Source: Ardenticatenaceae bacterium (GTDB lineage: Bacteria > Chloroflexota > Anaerolineae > Promineifilales > Promineifilaceae). From it: DNA of 64,000 nucleotides. The notes under the pieces were generated by a model. It had not been told where the DNA came from and did not search any database. It saw only the letters and a program-made list of their open reading frames with translations. Made by a program: the position numbers and the translations under genes. The first letter of the stretch is position 1, and each line of letters starts with the position of its first letter. This document shows positions 53,823-61,672 of the stretch, piece after piece. The stretch covers positions 1 to 64,000 of the forward strand of contig JASJCR010000006.1 of assembly GCA_030065875.1 (NCBI GenBank). The letters are read 5' to 3'.

Positions 53823-54545
53823 ATGCAGAAAAAAATATACCTCTTTTCTTTTCGTGAAATTCCGGTTAGCTTTCATATCTCCTTAATACCAGCCCTCGTC
53901 ATTTTGGCGATTCTTATTGGCTGGGTGTGGTATCCCTCAACGTTTATGACTCTGACCCTTGGAAAACAATTTCTCTTGATGGGATCAGGTTTACTCGTAT
54001 TTTTATTCTCAGTCTTCCTTTTTGAAGCCGGACGGCTGGCTATTTTAAAAATGGACCGCGGCTTCATTTCCGAAATTGTGCTCTTCCCCGGCTCCGCCCG
54101 TCTGGGCCTGTCCGACTCAAAACAGGGTAACGAAGACGGGGCCAATCAAACGCTGCGGGCGAACTCGGCCGGCGTCATTTTAGTTTTGCTCGTGGCCGCC
54201 ATTTTTGGTGGACTGAGTTTTCTGCCCTCCGCTGGAGAGATTCAGCGCATCGCCATGCAGGAAGCGGCATTTGTGATGGCCATAATGGGCTTTGGGCGCT
54301 TGATCGGCATCTTCGCCCTCGATCGCAGCAACTTTGTCTATGCGTTTGTTCGCCGCCTTACCGGCCAACCCCGCAGAGCGGATCAAATTTGGCGGGCGTC
54401 GGGTGATGTTTTGCTCACCCTTTTAATGTTTGGGTTTGTGTGGCAGCTCCTCTCGACCAACTGGCTCATCGCATTCCTTATTTTTATTCTCGCCTGGGGC
54501 CTCAGAGAGGCATCCACATTACCTCAGTTGGAACCACAACAATAA
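53823..54545 (+). CDS. Site-2-protease (M50) homologue lacking the HExxH motif
   Basis: 240 residues with about six hydrophobic segments. The layout matches M50 site-2 proteases of the Rip/SpoIVFB type: the start 'FSFREIPVSFHISLIPALVI', then a helix where the metal motif should be, which reads LFEAGRLAILKMDRG instead of LHELGHALVAR, then SEIVLFPGSARLG (normally 'ITLFPLGG'), 'RANSAGVILVLLVAAIFGGL' (normally the AGP helix), and a terminal 'FVYAFVRRLTGQPRRADQIW' matching the family's 'AL..LTGD...A' segment. The two zinc histidines are absent (positions F and R), so the protein should be proteolytically inactive. It may be a regulatory pseudoprotease or adaptor. It follows a terminator-like leader. 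Confidence 0.75.
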   Translation: MQKKIYLFSFREIPVSFHISLIPALVILAILIGWVWYPSTFMTLTLGKQFLLMGSGLLVFLFSVFLFEAGRLAILKMDRGFISEIVLFPGSARLGLSDSKQGNEDGANQTLRANSAGVILVLLVAAIFGGLSFLPSAGEIQRIAMQEAAFVMAIMGFGRLIGIFALDRSNFVYAFVRRLTGQPRRADQIWRASGDVLLTLLMFGFVWQLLSTNWLIAFLIFILAWGLREASTLPQLEPQQ

Positions 54546-54653
54546 GAGACTGCAGACTAAAGACCTCAGACCTCAGTTAGGGGGTGCAAAGGGAAAGAGA
54601 ATTTGATTCCCGGAGCATCCCTTTTGTCTGTCGTCTGAAGTCTGTGGTCTTTT
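54546..54653. repeat. 'CAGACCTCAGAC' inverted repeat, copy 4
   Basis: It begins right after the S2P-like stop (GAGACTGCAGACTAAAGACC) and ends GTCTGTCGTCTGAAGTCTGTGG, just before the stop of the convergent DUF3592-like gene. Confidence 0.75.
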
Positions 54654-55760
54654 TCAAAATCTTTCATCCATCACCTTCACCACCGCCGGCCCTCCCAGAC
54701 GCATAACCACCAGCAATAACAGGGTGCCGATCAACAGCGTGGCGGCAATCATCTGATATTGAGTATCGGCCAGGTGATCGGGAAAAAGAACCCACCGGCC
54801 GGCCGGCCGAAAATACTTCACCGGAATTTCATCACCAACGCTCAAATTTGATCCATACGCGGCTGAGACCGTCGTTTCGTTTTGCACCAGGCCGTCATCG
54901 GGGTCAATTAAAGAGAAATCAACCCCGATCTGATTAACGATGCGATCTCCAACCCCATCTTCAGGTTCCAGATCTAGCGCCTCAACGCGCGCAAACCCTG
55001 GCGTCCCCCACCGGTCGACAACCGCCGTCCAACCCATCGTCGGAAATAAGTAAAGCACCGTCAAATGAATAAGGGAAATGGCGATTAAAATCAAATTCGG
55101 CTCAAACACCTGATTCCATCGCCTGCGCTCTTCGTAGCGAAAGATAAAAATTACGGCCGGAACCAGCACCCACAACAAGAAAAGAAGCGATAAAGTAAGC
55201 CACATGCGGCCGGGCCACAGCTGCGGCACCATCCAGCGTGAGAACAAATACGCGGGTGCATAGGGCAGCAGGGCTGCCAGACCCACGGCCGCTATCGTTA
55301 ACCCTTTTTGCCACCCATTAAAGCGCGGTTTGATCAGCTTCCCTTTTTCTGTCTGAGCGGCGAGGGCTTTTAACGCCTGATAAAGCTCGTCAAAACGCTC
55401 GTTTTTTTCCCCAGCCCACTTCGAGACCGTGCGCTCCCTGCCCTTGGAATTCCTCAAGGTGATAACCGGCCGCGCTTCATCCGGGATCCCCATTCGCTCC
55501 TGAGGTTTGATGGTCACAAAATCTTGCTCGACAAATAAATTGACCAGGTAATCCCTTTCGGCGCTTGAAATTGGAATTTTGTACGATATTTTTTCGCCAT
55601 CCGGGGCGATCTGATGGACAAAATAATCGCCCCAGCTCAAAATTGAAACTTTCACCCCTCCATGCAGTGCCTGCACATCCTCAAGGGAAAATTGGGCCTT
55701 AGACCACGAAAATCGATGCCCTAGAAATTCAGCCGTGTCGTTTTTTTCGTATTCGCTCAT
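54654..55760 (-). CDS. Membrane protein with DUF3592-like C-terminal part
   Basis: 368 residues and four probable helices (about 155-175, 182-205, 225-245, 335-355). The N-terminal 140 residues are soluble and mixed alpha/beta ('KVSILSWGDYFVHQIAPDGE', 'ITLRNSKGRERTVSKWAGEK'). The region 255-330, between the last two helices, reads 'VSAAYGSNLSVGDEIPVKYF', then RPAGRWVLFPDHLA, matching the DUF3592 pattern in which a short beta domain is held outside the membrane. No function is known. The ATG abuts the stop of the upstream sulfotransferase gene (TAAATG), so the two are translationally coupled. Confidence 0.75.
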   Translation of the reverse strand: MSEYEKNDTAEFLGHRFSWSKAQFSLEDVQALHGGVKVSILSWGDYFVHQIAPDGEKISYKIPISSAERDYLVNLFVEQDFVTIKPQERMGIPDEARPVITLRNSKGRERTVSKWAGEKNERFDELYQALKALAAQTEKGKLIKPRFNGWQKGLTIAAVGLAALLPYAPAYLFSRWMVPQLWPGRMWLTLSLLFLLWVLVPAVIFIFRYEERRRWNQVFEPNLILIAISLIHLTVLYLFPTMGWTAVVDRWGTPGFARVEALDLEPEDGVGDRIVNQIGVDFSLIDPDDGLVQNETTVSAAYGSNLSVGDEIPVKYFRPAGRWVLFPDHLADTQYQMIAATLLIGTLLLLVVMRLGGPAVVKVMDERF

Positions 55761-56465
55761 TTAAAAAATTAGCGTCCATCCCCCAACGAGCAGAAGCAAA
55801 ATTATCAAGCTCAGTCCGTAAGGAAGTAATTTGCGAAATAAGACCATTCGCTCAAACATTTTCCGGTCGTTCAGGTGCGGAAACGGCCGGTCCGGGATCG
55901 GCACTTCGAGAAAACGACACAGCGGCTCCCAACCCTCCTTGACGTTAAAGACAAGCAGTTTTTCCGGTGGGACGTGCTCCTTGACCGCTTCATTATGACG
56001 CTTAAACACCTCAACTGCATATGGTTTATCGGCAAATCGACCGTCAAATATCCCCTGCCAGATAACGCTCTCGACCATGTCCGGCATGCGGCGCATTGGG
56101 GGGAACAAGCGAGTCAACCATTTGGGGATCACGCTGCGCACGTTAAAAATCGTAGCGGCCGTGCTCCCATACCATTTTTCCGGATCGCGCACGGTGAGAA
56201 TCACTTTGGCATCGGGGTATTCAGCGATCAATTGTTTATAAAATGCGGCGCCAGGCCAATCAACCGACGCCTGGAAACCGGAAAACAATGCCTCCCAGTT
56301 CGGTGCTTCGCCAAGCCACGCCTTGTGCCACAGTACCCCATGGGTCGGCCGCTTGACAACCTCCACCATGTGGTAACATTTATTAAAGCCAACCTCTTCC
56401 AGGGCGGATTTAAGCGATGTGGTTCCCGTTCGGCCAAAACCGGCTCCAATAACCTTTAAACCCAT
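55761..56465 (-). CDS. Sulfotransferase-family protein with C-terminal membrane helix
   Basis: 234 residues from the ATG at 56465 behind GAGGTGATTC. The Sulfotransfer_4-type fold shows the PAPS-binding loop GAGFGRTGTTSLKSAL (6-21), the later 'DAKVILTVRDPEKWYGS' (3'-phosphate binding) and 'HVPPEKLLVFNVKEGWEPLC'. The C-terminus has a hydrophobic helix, 'LLPYGLSLIILLLLVGGWTL', making it a tail-anchored enzyme, which is unusual for this soluble family. The acceptor (lipid, sugar or protein) is unknown. The start overlaps the upstream NmrA-like gene by ten bases. Confidence 0.88.
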   Translation of the reverse strand: MGLKVIGAGFGRTGTTSLKSALEEVGFNKCYHMVEVVKRPTHGVLWHKAWLGEAPNWEALFSGFQASVDWPGAAFYKQLIAEYPDAKVILTVRDPEKWYGSTAATIFNVRSVIPKWLTRLFPPMRRMPDMVESVIWQGIFDGRFADKPYAVEVFKRHNEAVKEHVPPEKLLVFNVKEGWEPLCRFLEVPIPDRPFPHLNDRKMFERMVLFRKLLPYGLSLIILLLLVGGWTLIF

Positions 56466-57286
56466 CTTTGAATCACCTCTAGCAGGGACGCAGGCGGCCG
56501 GCCCAGCAGCCATTCCAAAACGGCTGGATTACCCACCAGCCCATAATGGGCATAGTAGCGAAACATTTTGATCAACGTCTCTCTGGCGTAATCAGATAAT
56601 CCCTCTACCCCTTTTTTCCACTCCGCGACCCCCATTTCCTCAGCCCGAACCGGACTGCTAAAAACTTCGGCAAATGAAGCGGCCACCTCGTGCTGGCTCA
56701 ACGGCCGGGTGCCACACAACTCAAAAATACCGCCGTCAAATTTATCCGTTAGCAGCACCCGCACGGCCGCAGTCGCCAGATCATAGAGGTCAATCAGGGA
56801 AATGCGGCTTTCCGGTGGATACGGCAGCCGCAATAAACCATTTTTTTTGATGGCCGGGAGCTGCGGCCGCAAATTTTGCATATAGGCGGTTGGCTGCAAA
56901 ATGACAAACGGCACCCCGCTGCCCACAATCAGCTCTTCAACGTGCAGCTTGCCCCAATGATGGGGCATCTCTTCCGTTTGTGGATGCAGAACAGAATGAT
57001 AAACGAGACGGCTGACGCCCTCTTTTTGGGCTGCTTCAATCGCCAACCGGCCGATTTGCGGCTCATTTGGATGCATGTTGGGGCAGATGAGGTAAATTCG
57101 ATCAACGCCGACGGCCGCCTTTTCCCAATCAGCGGGGTTTTCCAGATCACCCACAAAACATTCAGCAGCCCCCTCAATTTCTACACCGGCTCGACGCACC
57201 CAGCCGCGAACCGCCTCACCGGCCGCGGCCAGCCGGCTCGTGATCGCCCGGCCGGTTTTCCCACCGGCACCGGTAATCAGTATCAT
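56456..57286 (-). CDS. NmrA/SDR-like NAD(P)-binding protein
   Basis: 276 residues from the ATG at 57286 (a TTG two codons upstream is the alternative; neither has a clear ribosome binding site). The Rossmann start is ILITGAGGKTGRAITSRLAA, with RRAG after strand 2 suggesting NADP(H). Later motifs are 'RLVYHSVLHPQTEEMPHHWG' and 'VPFVILQPTAYMQNLRP', typical of atypical short-chain dehydrogenases of the NmrA/HSCARG group, which are redox sensors or quinone reductases. It heads a three-gene coupled unit with the sulfotransferase and the DUF3592-like protein. Confidence 0.87.
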   Translation of the reverse strand: MILITGAGGKTGRAITSRLAAAGEAVRGWVRRAGVEIEGAAECFVGDLENPADWEKAAVGVDRIYLICPNMHPNEPQIGRLAIEAAQKEGVSRLVYHSVLHPQTEEMPHHWGKLHVEELIVGSGVPFVILQPTAYMQNLRPQLPAIKKNGLLRLPYPPESRISLIDLYDLATAAVRVLLTDKFDGGIFELCGTRPLSQHEVAASFAEVFSSPVRAEEMGVAEWKKGVEGLSDYARETLIKMFRYYAHYGLVGNPAVLEWLLGRPPASLLEVIQRWV

Positions 57287-57317
57287 CAGCAAAAAATAGA
57301 GAAGCTGGGCCTCAATT

Positions 57318-57402
57318 ATAGTGCAAAGTATAAAGTTTAAAGTGAAAAGAACGTCCTAAGTCATCGATCTTTGTACTTTTTACTTTTAACTTTGCACTAC
57401 AT
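57318..57402. repeat. 'AAAGTTTAAAGTGAAAAG' inverted repeat, copy 2
   Basis: TAGTGCAAAGTATAAAGTTT and GTACTTTTTACTTTTAACTT then TGCACTA form a hairpin around AACGTCCTAAGTCATCGAT, between the NmrA-like gene and the ABC binding-protein gene. It shares its words with 52250-52345. Confidence 0.7.
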
Positions 57403-57430
57403 GAAGAAGCCCAGCTTCTCTTCAGCCTAA

Positions 57431-59746
57431 TTACTCTCCACCCGGGGTCACTTCAACATCCAGCTTGGTATAATCCTCGCCGGTTGTGTCACCCGTCACC
57501 AGGTCCAAGGCCGCCTCAGCCAGGTCGGTCCGGGACGCCGCTTCATCCGGTGGATTTTCTAAAACGGCAAACTCAACCGCAATATCCACCGTCTGCTCAT
57601 ACAAATCCGGGTCAAGCAAGCCGATCCCGCCCGGTGAGGGCCAGATCAGGGCGTTGATCTCGTTTAGCTGCCAGCGCATGTGCCCTTCACCCAGCGTTGG
57701 CCCAGCATCAAGCACGTGGTTAACACACGCATCAAAGTTGTCGCGGCAGAACATCCACCCCTCAAAAGAGGCCGCCAGGAATCGCGTGGCTATATTCGCA
57801 TTTTCCGAATCGGCCAGGAATTCTTCTCTGGCGAAAATATGATCCTGCAGCATCGCCGTGCCAACATCGTTGTAGTCGATGACAATCAAATCCTCCGGCT
57901 GATACAGCTCACCGGTCTCCGGATTGACCGCTTCCAGCACCTGGGCGTACTCGTTGTAGATCATCGCCTGCGCCGCATCGACCTCTCGGTTAAGCAGCAG
58001 GGCCATGTCGAACGGCTGCTGCACGATCGTCACGTCATCAGCATTGTCTGGGTCAATACCGGCCTGACGCATCGCCGCAAACAGCTCAAATTCATTGCCA
58101 AACCCCCAGGTGCCTACCCGCTGGCCGGCCCAATCTTCCGGCGCACTAATGCCGGTGTCGGCCCAGCTAACTTGCAGGGTGCCGGAGCGTTGGAAAATCT
58201 GTCCAATATTGACCAGGTCTACCCCCTGCTCGCGAGAGGCCAACACCTTGGGCACCCAGGCGATACCAAACTCGGCATCCCCGGCCGCCACCACCTGCTG
58301 GGGCACAATTTCCACCGCCCCTTCGAGAATGGTCACATCGAGACAGTAATCATCATAAAACCCTTCGGCCAGGGCGGCATAATAACCGGCAAATTGAGAT
58401 TGGGTGACCCACTGCAGCTGTAGGCGAACCGGGTCGGATTGAGCACAATCTACCGCTAATTCATCCTCTTCATCTGCCATCGCCTCGTCTTCTTCATCCA
58501 TCATCGCCCCTTCACCTGGGGTGATCGCTCCGGGTGCTTCGCCACCTTCGGTTAATTCAACATTAAATTTGACAAACCCTTCCCCGGTGGTGTCCCCGTC
58601 GATCATGGCCAAAGCCGCTTCAGCCAAATCGGTGCGGGCGGCCGCTTCATCCGGTGGATTCTCCAAAACCGCAAATTCTACGGCGATATCAATCGTTTGC
58701 TGATAGAGATCGCTGTCGAGGATGCCAATGCCGTTGGGTGACGGCCAAATCAAATCATTGATTTCATTGAGCTGCCACTGCATGTGCCCTTCACCCAAAG
58801 TGGGGCCGTTATCTAAAACCGCATTGACGCATTCGTCAAAATTATCGCGACAGAAGATCCATCCTTCAAACGAAGCGGCCAGGAAGCGAGTGGCCGCATC
58901 CTCGTTTTCCGCCAGATACTCCTCGGTCGCAAAAATATGATCCTGCAGCATCGCCGTGCCCACATCGTTGTAGTTAATGACCAGCAAATCTTCAGGCTGA
59001 TACAGTTCACCGGTTTCCGGATTCACCGCTTCCAGCACCTGAGCATACTCGTTGTATGTCATGGCCTGCGCCGCATCGACCTCTCGATTGAGGAGCAAAG
59101 CCATATCGAACGGCTGCTGCACAATGGTGACGTCATCCGCATTATCCGGCTCGATCCCGGCCTGCCGCATCGCCGCAAACAGCTCAAACTCATTGCCAAA
59201 TCCCCAGGTGCCGACCCGTTTGCCGGCCCAATCTTCAGGGGAGCTAATCCCGGTATCAGCCCAGCTAACCTGCAGAGTGCCGGAGCGTTGAAACACCTGT
59301 CCGATATTGACCAAATCGGCTCCCTGCTCGCGAGAGGCCAACATTTTGGGCACCCAGGCGATACCAAATTCAGCGTCTCCGGCCGCCACCACCTGCTGAG
59401 GCACAATTTCCACCGCCCCTTCCAGTATGGTCACGTCCAGACAGTGTTTCTCGTAAAATCCCTGATCCAGCGCGGCATAATAACCGGCAAATTGAGATTG
59501 GGTCACCCATTGCAGCTGCAGACGGACGGGCGTCAGCTCCTCGCAGGCTGCCATCTCCTCCTCGGCCATCTCTTCCGCTTCCGGCTCCTCAGCCGCTTCT
59601 TCGGCCGGCTGCTCCTCTTCTGTGGTAGAAGATGTTTCCTCTTCAACCACGGGCGTTTCGCTGCCGCCACCACAGGCCGCGGCCACCACCAGCAAAAAAG
59701 CCAGCAGCAACATTCCCCAAATTGAACGCAGTTTTGCTATCTTCAT
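57431..59746 (-). CDS. ABC substrate-binding lipoprotein with two tandem near-identical NMT1/THI5-like domains
   Basis: 771 residues from the ATG at 59746 behind GGAGGAG. The signal has a lipobox ending at C25 (VVAAACGGG). After an acidic Glu-rich linker come domain 1 (about 68-433) and domain 2 (about 434-771), which match with a fixed offset of 366 residues: VRLQLQWVTQSQFAGYYAAL in both, GDAEFGIAWVPK in both, WGFGNEFELFAAMRQAGI in both. By eye about 85-90% of residues agree. NMT1/THI5-like proteins bind pyrimidine precursors, aromatic or sulfonate-like ligands. Binding proteins normally have one domain. The two permease genes, the ATPase and the hydantoinase lie upstream on the same strand. 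Confidence 0.92.
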   Translation of the reverse strand: MKIAKLRSIWGMLLLAFLLVVAAACGGGSETPVVEEETSSTTEEEQPAEEAAEEPEAEEMAEEEMAACEELTPVRLQLQWVTQSQFAGYYAALDQGFYEKHCLDVTILEGAVEIVPQQVVAAGDAEFGIAWVPKMLASREQGADLVNIGQVFQRSGTLQVSWADTGISSPEDWAGKRVGTWGFGNEFELFAAMRQAGIEPDNADDVTIVQQPFDMALLLNREVDAAQAMTYNEYAQVLEAVNPETGELYQPEDLLVINYNDVGTAMLQDHIFATEEYLAENEDAATRFLAASFEGWIFCRDNFDECVNAVLDNGPTLGEGHMQWQLNEINDLIWPSPNGIGILDSDLYQQTIDIAVEFAVLENPPDEAAARTDLAEAALAMIDGDTTGEGFVKFNVELTEGGEAPGAITPGEGAMMDEEDEAMADEEDELAVDCAQSDPVRLQLQWVTQSQFAGYYAALAEGFYDDYCLDVTILEGAVEIVPQQVVAAGDAEFGIAWVPKVLASREQGVDLVNIGQIFQRSGTLQVSWADTGISAPEDWAGQRVGTWGFGNEFELFAAMRQAGIDPDNADDVTIVQQPFDMALLLNREVDAAQAMIYNEYAQVLEAVNPETGELYQPEDLIVIDYNDVGTAMLQDHIFAREEFLADSENANIATRFLAASFEGWMFCRDNFDACVNHVLDAGPTLGEGHMRWQLNEINALIWPSPGGIGLLDPDLYEQTVDIAVEFAVLENPPDEAASRTDLAEAALDLVTGDTTGEDYTKLDVEVTPGGE

Positions 59747-59767
59747 AAAAATCTCCTCCAATGAATT

Positions 59768-59923
59768 TTAGCTCGGCGCTAAAGCGCCTTTTAGCAGATT
59801 AGCGCGGCCCTAAGGGCCTGTTAGCTCTCAGCTGAAAGCTGAAAGGGACGAAGTCCCGTGCTGAGAGGCGCAGCGCGCCGAGCTAGAATGCTAAAAGGCC
59901 TGCAAGGCCGCGCTAATCTGCTA
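59768..59923. repeat. Nested palindromes upstream of the binding-protein gene
   Basis: TAGCAGATTAGCGCGGCC (59792-59809) pairs perfectly with its reverse complement at 59906-59923. Inside are AGCTCGGCGC / GCGCGCCGAGCT, GGCGCTAAAGCGCC, GGCCCTAAGGGCC, CTCTCAGC...GCTGAGAG and GGGACGAAGTCCC. The right arm includes the stop codon of the upstream permease gene (59921-59923). Confidence 0.8.
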
Positions 59924-60697
59924 TTTTTCCCTAAACGACACATGCCACGGAATGGAAATCCGTTCGATGCCCAGGATAACCAGGTAAAACGTGATGCCTA
60001 CAAAACAGGCGATGATGATTGCCGACCAGGAGTTTTCAAACCGAAACAGGGCGGCTTCCTGAGTGATAAACACGCCGAGTGCCTGCCGATTGCCACCAAA
60101 AAATTCGCTGACCACCGCCCCGATCATGCTCAGGGAGGCAGCCACCTTAAAGCCGCTAAACACATACGGCAGGGCGTTGGGAATCCGCAGCTTGAATAAA
60201 ATCTCAAATTCGCTGGCCGCATATGAGCGCATCAGCTCTAAAGCGGCCGGATCAACGAGGGTCAACCCACGCACCGTGTTGATCATCATCGGGAAGAAAA
60301 TGATCACGGCCACAATCACCATTTTGGAGACCGGATTGTCTACGCCAAACCAGTTGTTGACAATCGGGGCAAAGGCCAAAATCGGCACGGAGTTTGCCGC
60401 AATGGCAAACGGCATCAACGCTTCCCGGACGGTTAACCAGCGAGCAGTCGCCAGCGCCGTGCCGATCCCCAGCGTGCACCCGATAAAAAATCCGCCCAGC
60501 GCTTCTTTGGTGGTAAACCAGCCGATCCCCACCAGGCGATCAAAATTCTCAACAAAATTGCTCCAAATTGCCGACGGGGCAGGCAAAATAAACCGCTCAA
60601 TGGCGAATAAGATGACCGCTCCTTCCCAAATGGCAATGACGGCCACAAACAGGATGACGGCCGGCGCATAATCAGACCAGAAACGACGAAAATTCAT
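59921..60697 (-). CDS. ABC transporter permease 1 (SsuC/TauC type)
   Basis: 258 residues and about six helices, with the EAA loop 'AASEFEILFKLRIPNALPYV' (EAA-x3-G-like with I-x-LP), which couples to the ATPase. 'NSVPILAFAPIVNNWFGVDN' matches permeases for sulfonate, taurine, nitrate and pyrimidine precursors. It overlaps the ATPase gene by four bases (60694-60697). Its stop lies in a long inverted repeat. Confidence 0.92.
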   Translation of the reverse strand: MNFRRFWSDYAPAVILFVAVIAIWEGAVILFAIERFILPAPSAIWSNFVENFDRLVGIGWFTTKEALGGFFIGCTLGIGTALATARWLTVREALMPFAIAANSVPILAFAPIVNNWFGVDNPVSKMVIVAVIIFFPMMINTVRGLTLVDPAALELMRSYAASEFEILFKLRIPNALPYVFSGFKVAASLSMIGAVVSEFFGGNRQALGVFITQEAALFRFENSWSAIIIACFVGITFYLVILGIERISIPWHVSFREK

Positions 60698-61482
60698 CCG
60701 TCTTCTCCTTCAATTTTACGCAGCGTATCGCGCAAATGGTTGACGAGCTCAAAGTAGTGTGGGTCTTCCCGTGCTTCATTGATGCGCGGCATCGGCAAAT
60801 CCACGTCGACAATTTCAGCGATACGGCCGGGGCGAGGAGACAACATGACCACCCGGCTCGACAAGAAAACCGCTTCGGGAATGCTGTGGGTGACAAATAA
60901 AATCGTTGTGTCTGTGCGATCCCAAATATTTTGCAGTTCGAGGTTCATTCGCTCGCGCGTCATCTCGTCAAGCGCCCCAAACGGTTCATCCATCAGGAGA
61001 ATGGGAGGATCAAATGCCAGCGATCTGGCAATCGACACCCGCTGCTGCATGCCGCCGGAAAGCTGCCACGGGTAGTGATTGCCAAAATCACCCAGTTCAA
61101 CCAGCTCCAGCATCTCCTGGGCCTTGTGCTTTCGCTCTTCACGCGAATAACCCATCAGCTCCAAAGGCAGCTGCACGTTTTTGGTGACCGTGCGCCAGTC
61201 ATAGAGCGTAGCGGCCTGAAATACAAAGCCGTAATCCTGCTCAACCCGGGCGCGGCGGGCGCTTTTGCCGTTTACGGTTATCTCCCCAACCGTCGGGACA
61301 ATTAAGTCAGCCACCAGGCGCAGCAGGGTCGACTTGCCACATCCGGATGGGCCGATCAAGGAAACAAATTCGTGGGGCTTAATTTCTAAATTGATATCTT
61401 TCAAGGCCACAACCTCATTGGACGAGCCCTGGTTAAAGATTTTGGTTGTGTTTTTGATAGAAATGGTTGATTGGATGGACAT
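60694..61482 (-). CDS. ABC transporter ATP-binding protein (SsuB/TauB type)
   Basis: 262 residues. Walker A is GPSGCGKST (44-52), the signature LSGGMQQR (141-148), Walker B ILLMDE (161-166), then the D-loop GALD and the switch His in 'ILFVTHSIPEAVFLSSRVVM'. It powers import of the ligand held by the tandem binding protein, using the two permeases. It overlaps permease 1 by four bases. Upstream, a 189-base gap full of repeats separates it from permease 2. Confidence 0.95.
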   Translation of the reverse strand: MSIQSTISIKNTTKIFNQGSSNEVVALKDINLEIKPHEFVSLIGPSGCGKSTLLRLVADLIVPTVGEITVNGKSARRARVEQDYGFVFQAATLYDWRTVTKNVQLPLELMGYSREERKHKAQEMLELVELGDFGNHYPWQLSGGMQQRVSIARSLAFDPPILLMDEPFGALDEMTRERMNLELQNIWDRTDTTILFVTHSIPEAVFLSSRVVMLSPRPGRIAEIVDVDLPMPRINEAREDPHYFELVNHLRDTLRKIEGEDG

Positions 61483-61489
61483 AGATGTG

Positions 61490-61672
61490 ATTTACGATTG
61501 ACGAAATACGATTTACGATTGGTTCGATTAGTTCGATTGGTTCGATTTACGATTGGGTATTTATTTGATGGCTAGATTTCTTTTTTGCTTCTCTCTAGTC
61601 TCTGGTCTCCAGTCTCAGGTCTGACGTCTGATGTCTGTGGTCTGTGGTCTGAAGTCTGTCGTCTGTTGTCTC
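61490..61672. repeat. Two word-like repeats inside the ABC operon
   Basis: TTTACGATTGACGAAATACG, ATTTACGATTGGTTCGATTA and related words occupy about 61490-61556. 'GATGTCTGTGGTCTGTGGTC' and GTCTGTCGTCTGTTGTCTC (about 61600-61672) belong to the 'CAGACCACAGAC' family and reach the stop codon of permease 2. A fragment GATATACGAAATAC at the window end resembles the first set. Confidence 0.75.

Noticed and set aside
57680..58423. Long plus-strand open frame opposite the binding-protein gene
   Set aside because: It is a shadow frame; it recurs in the duplicated copy (58937-59725) because the coding strand is repeated.
59768..59923. Small RNA or riboswitch upstream of the binding-protein gene
   Set aside because: The structure is made of stacked simple palindromes like other gaps, overlaps a stop codon and matches no known riboswitch pattern that I can recall.
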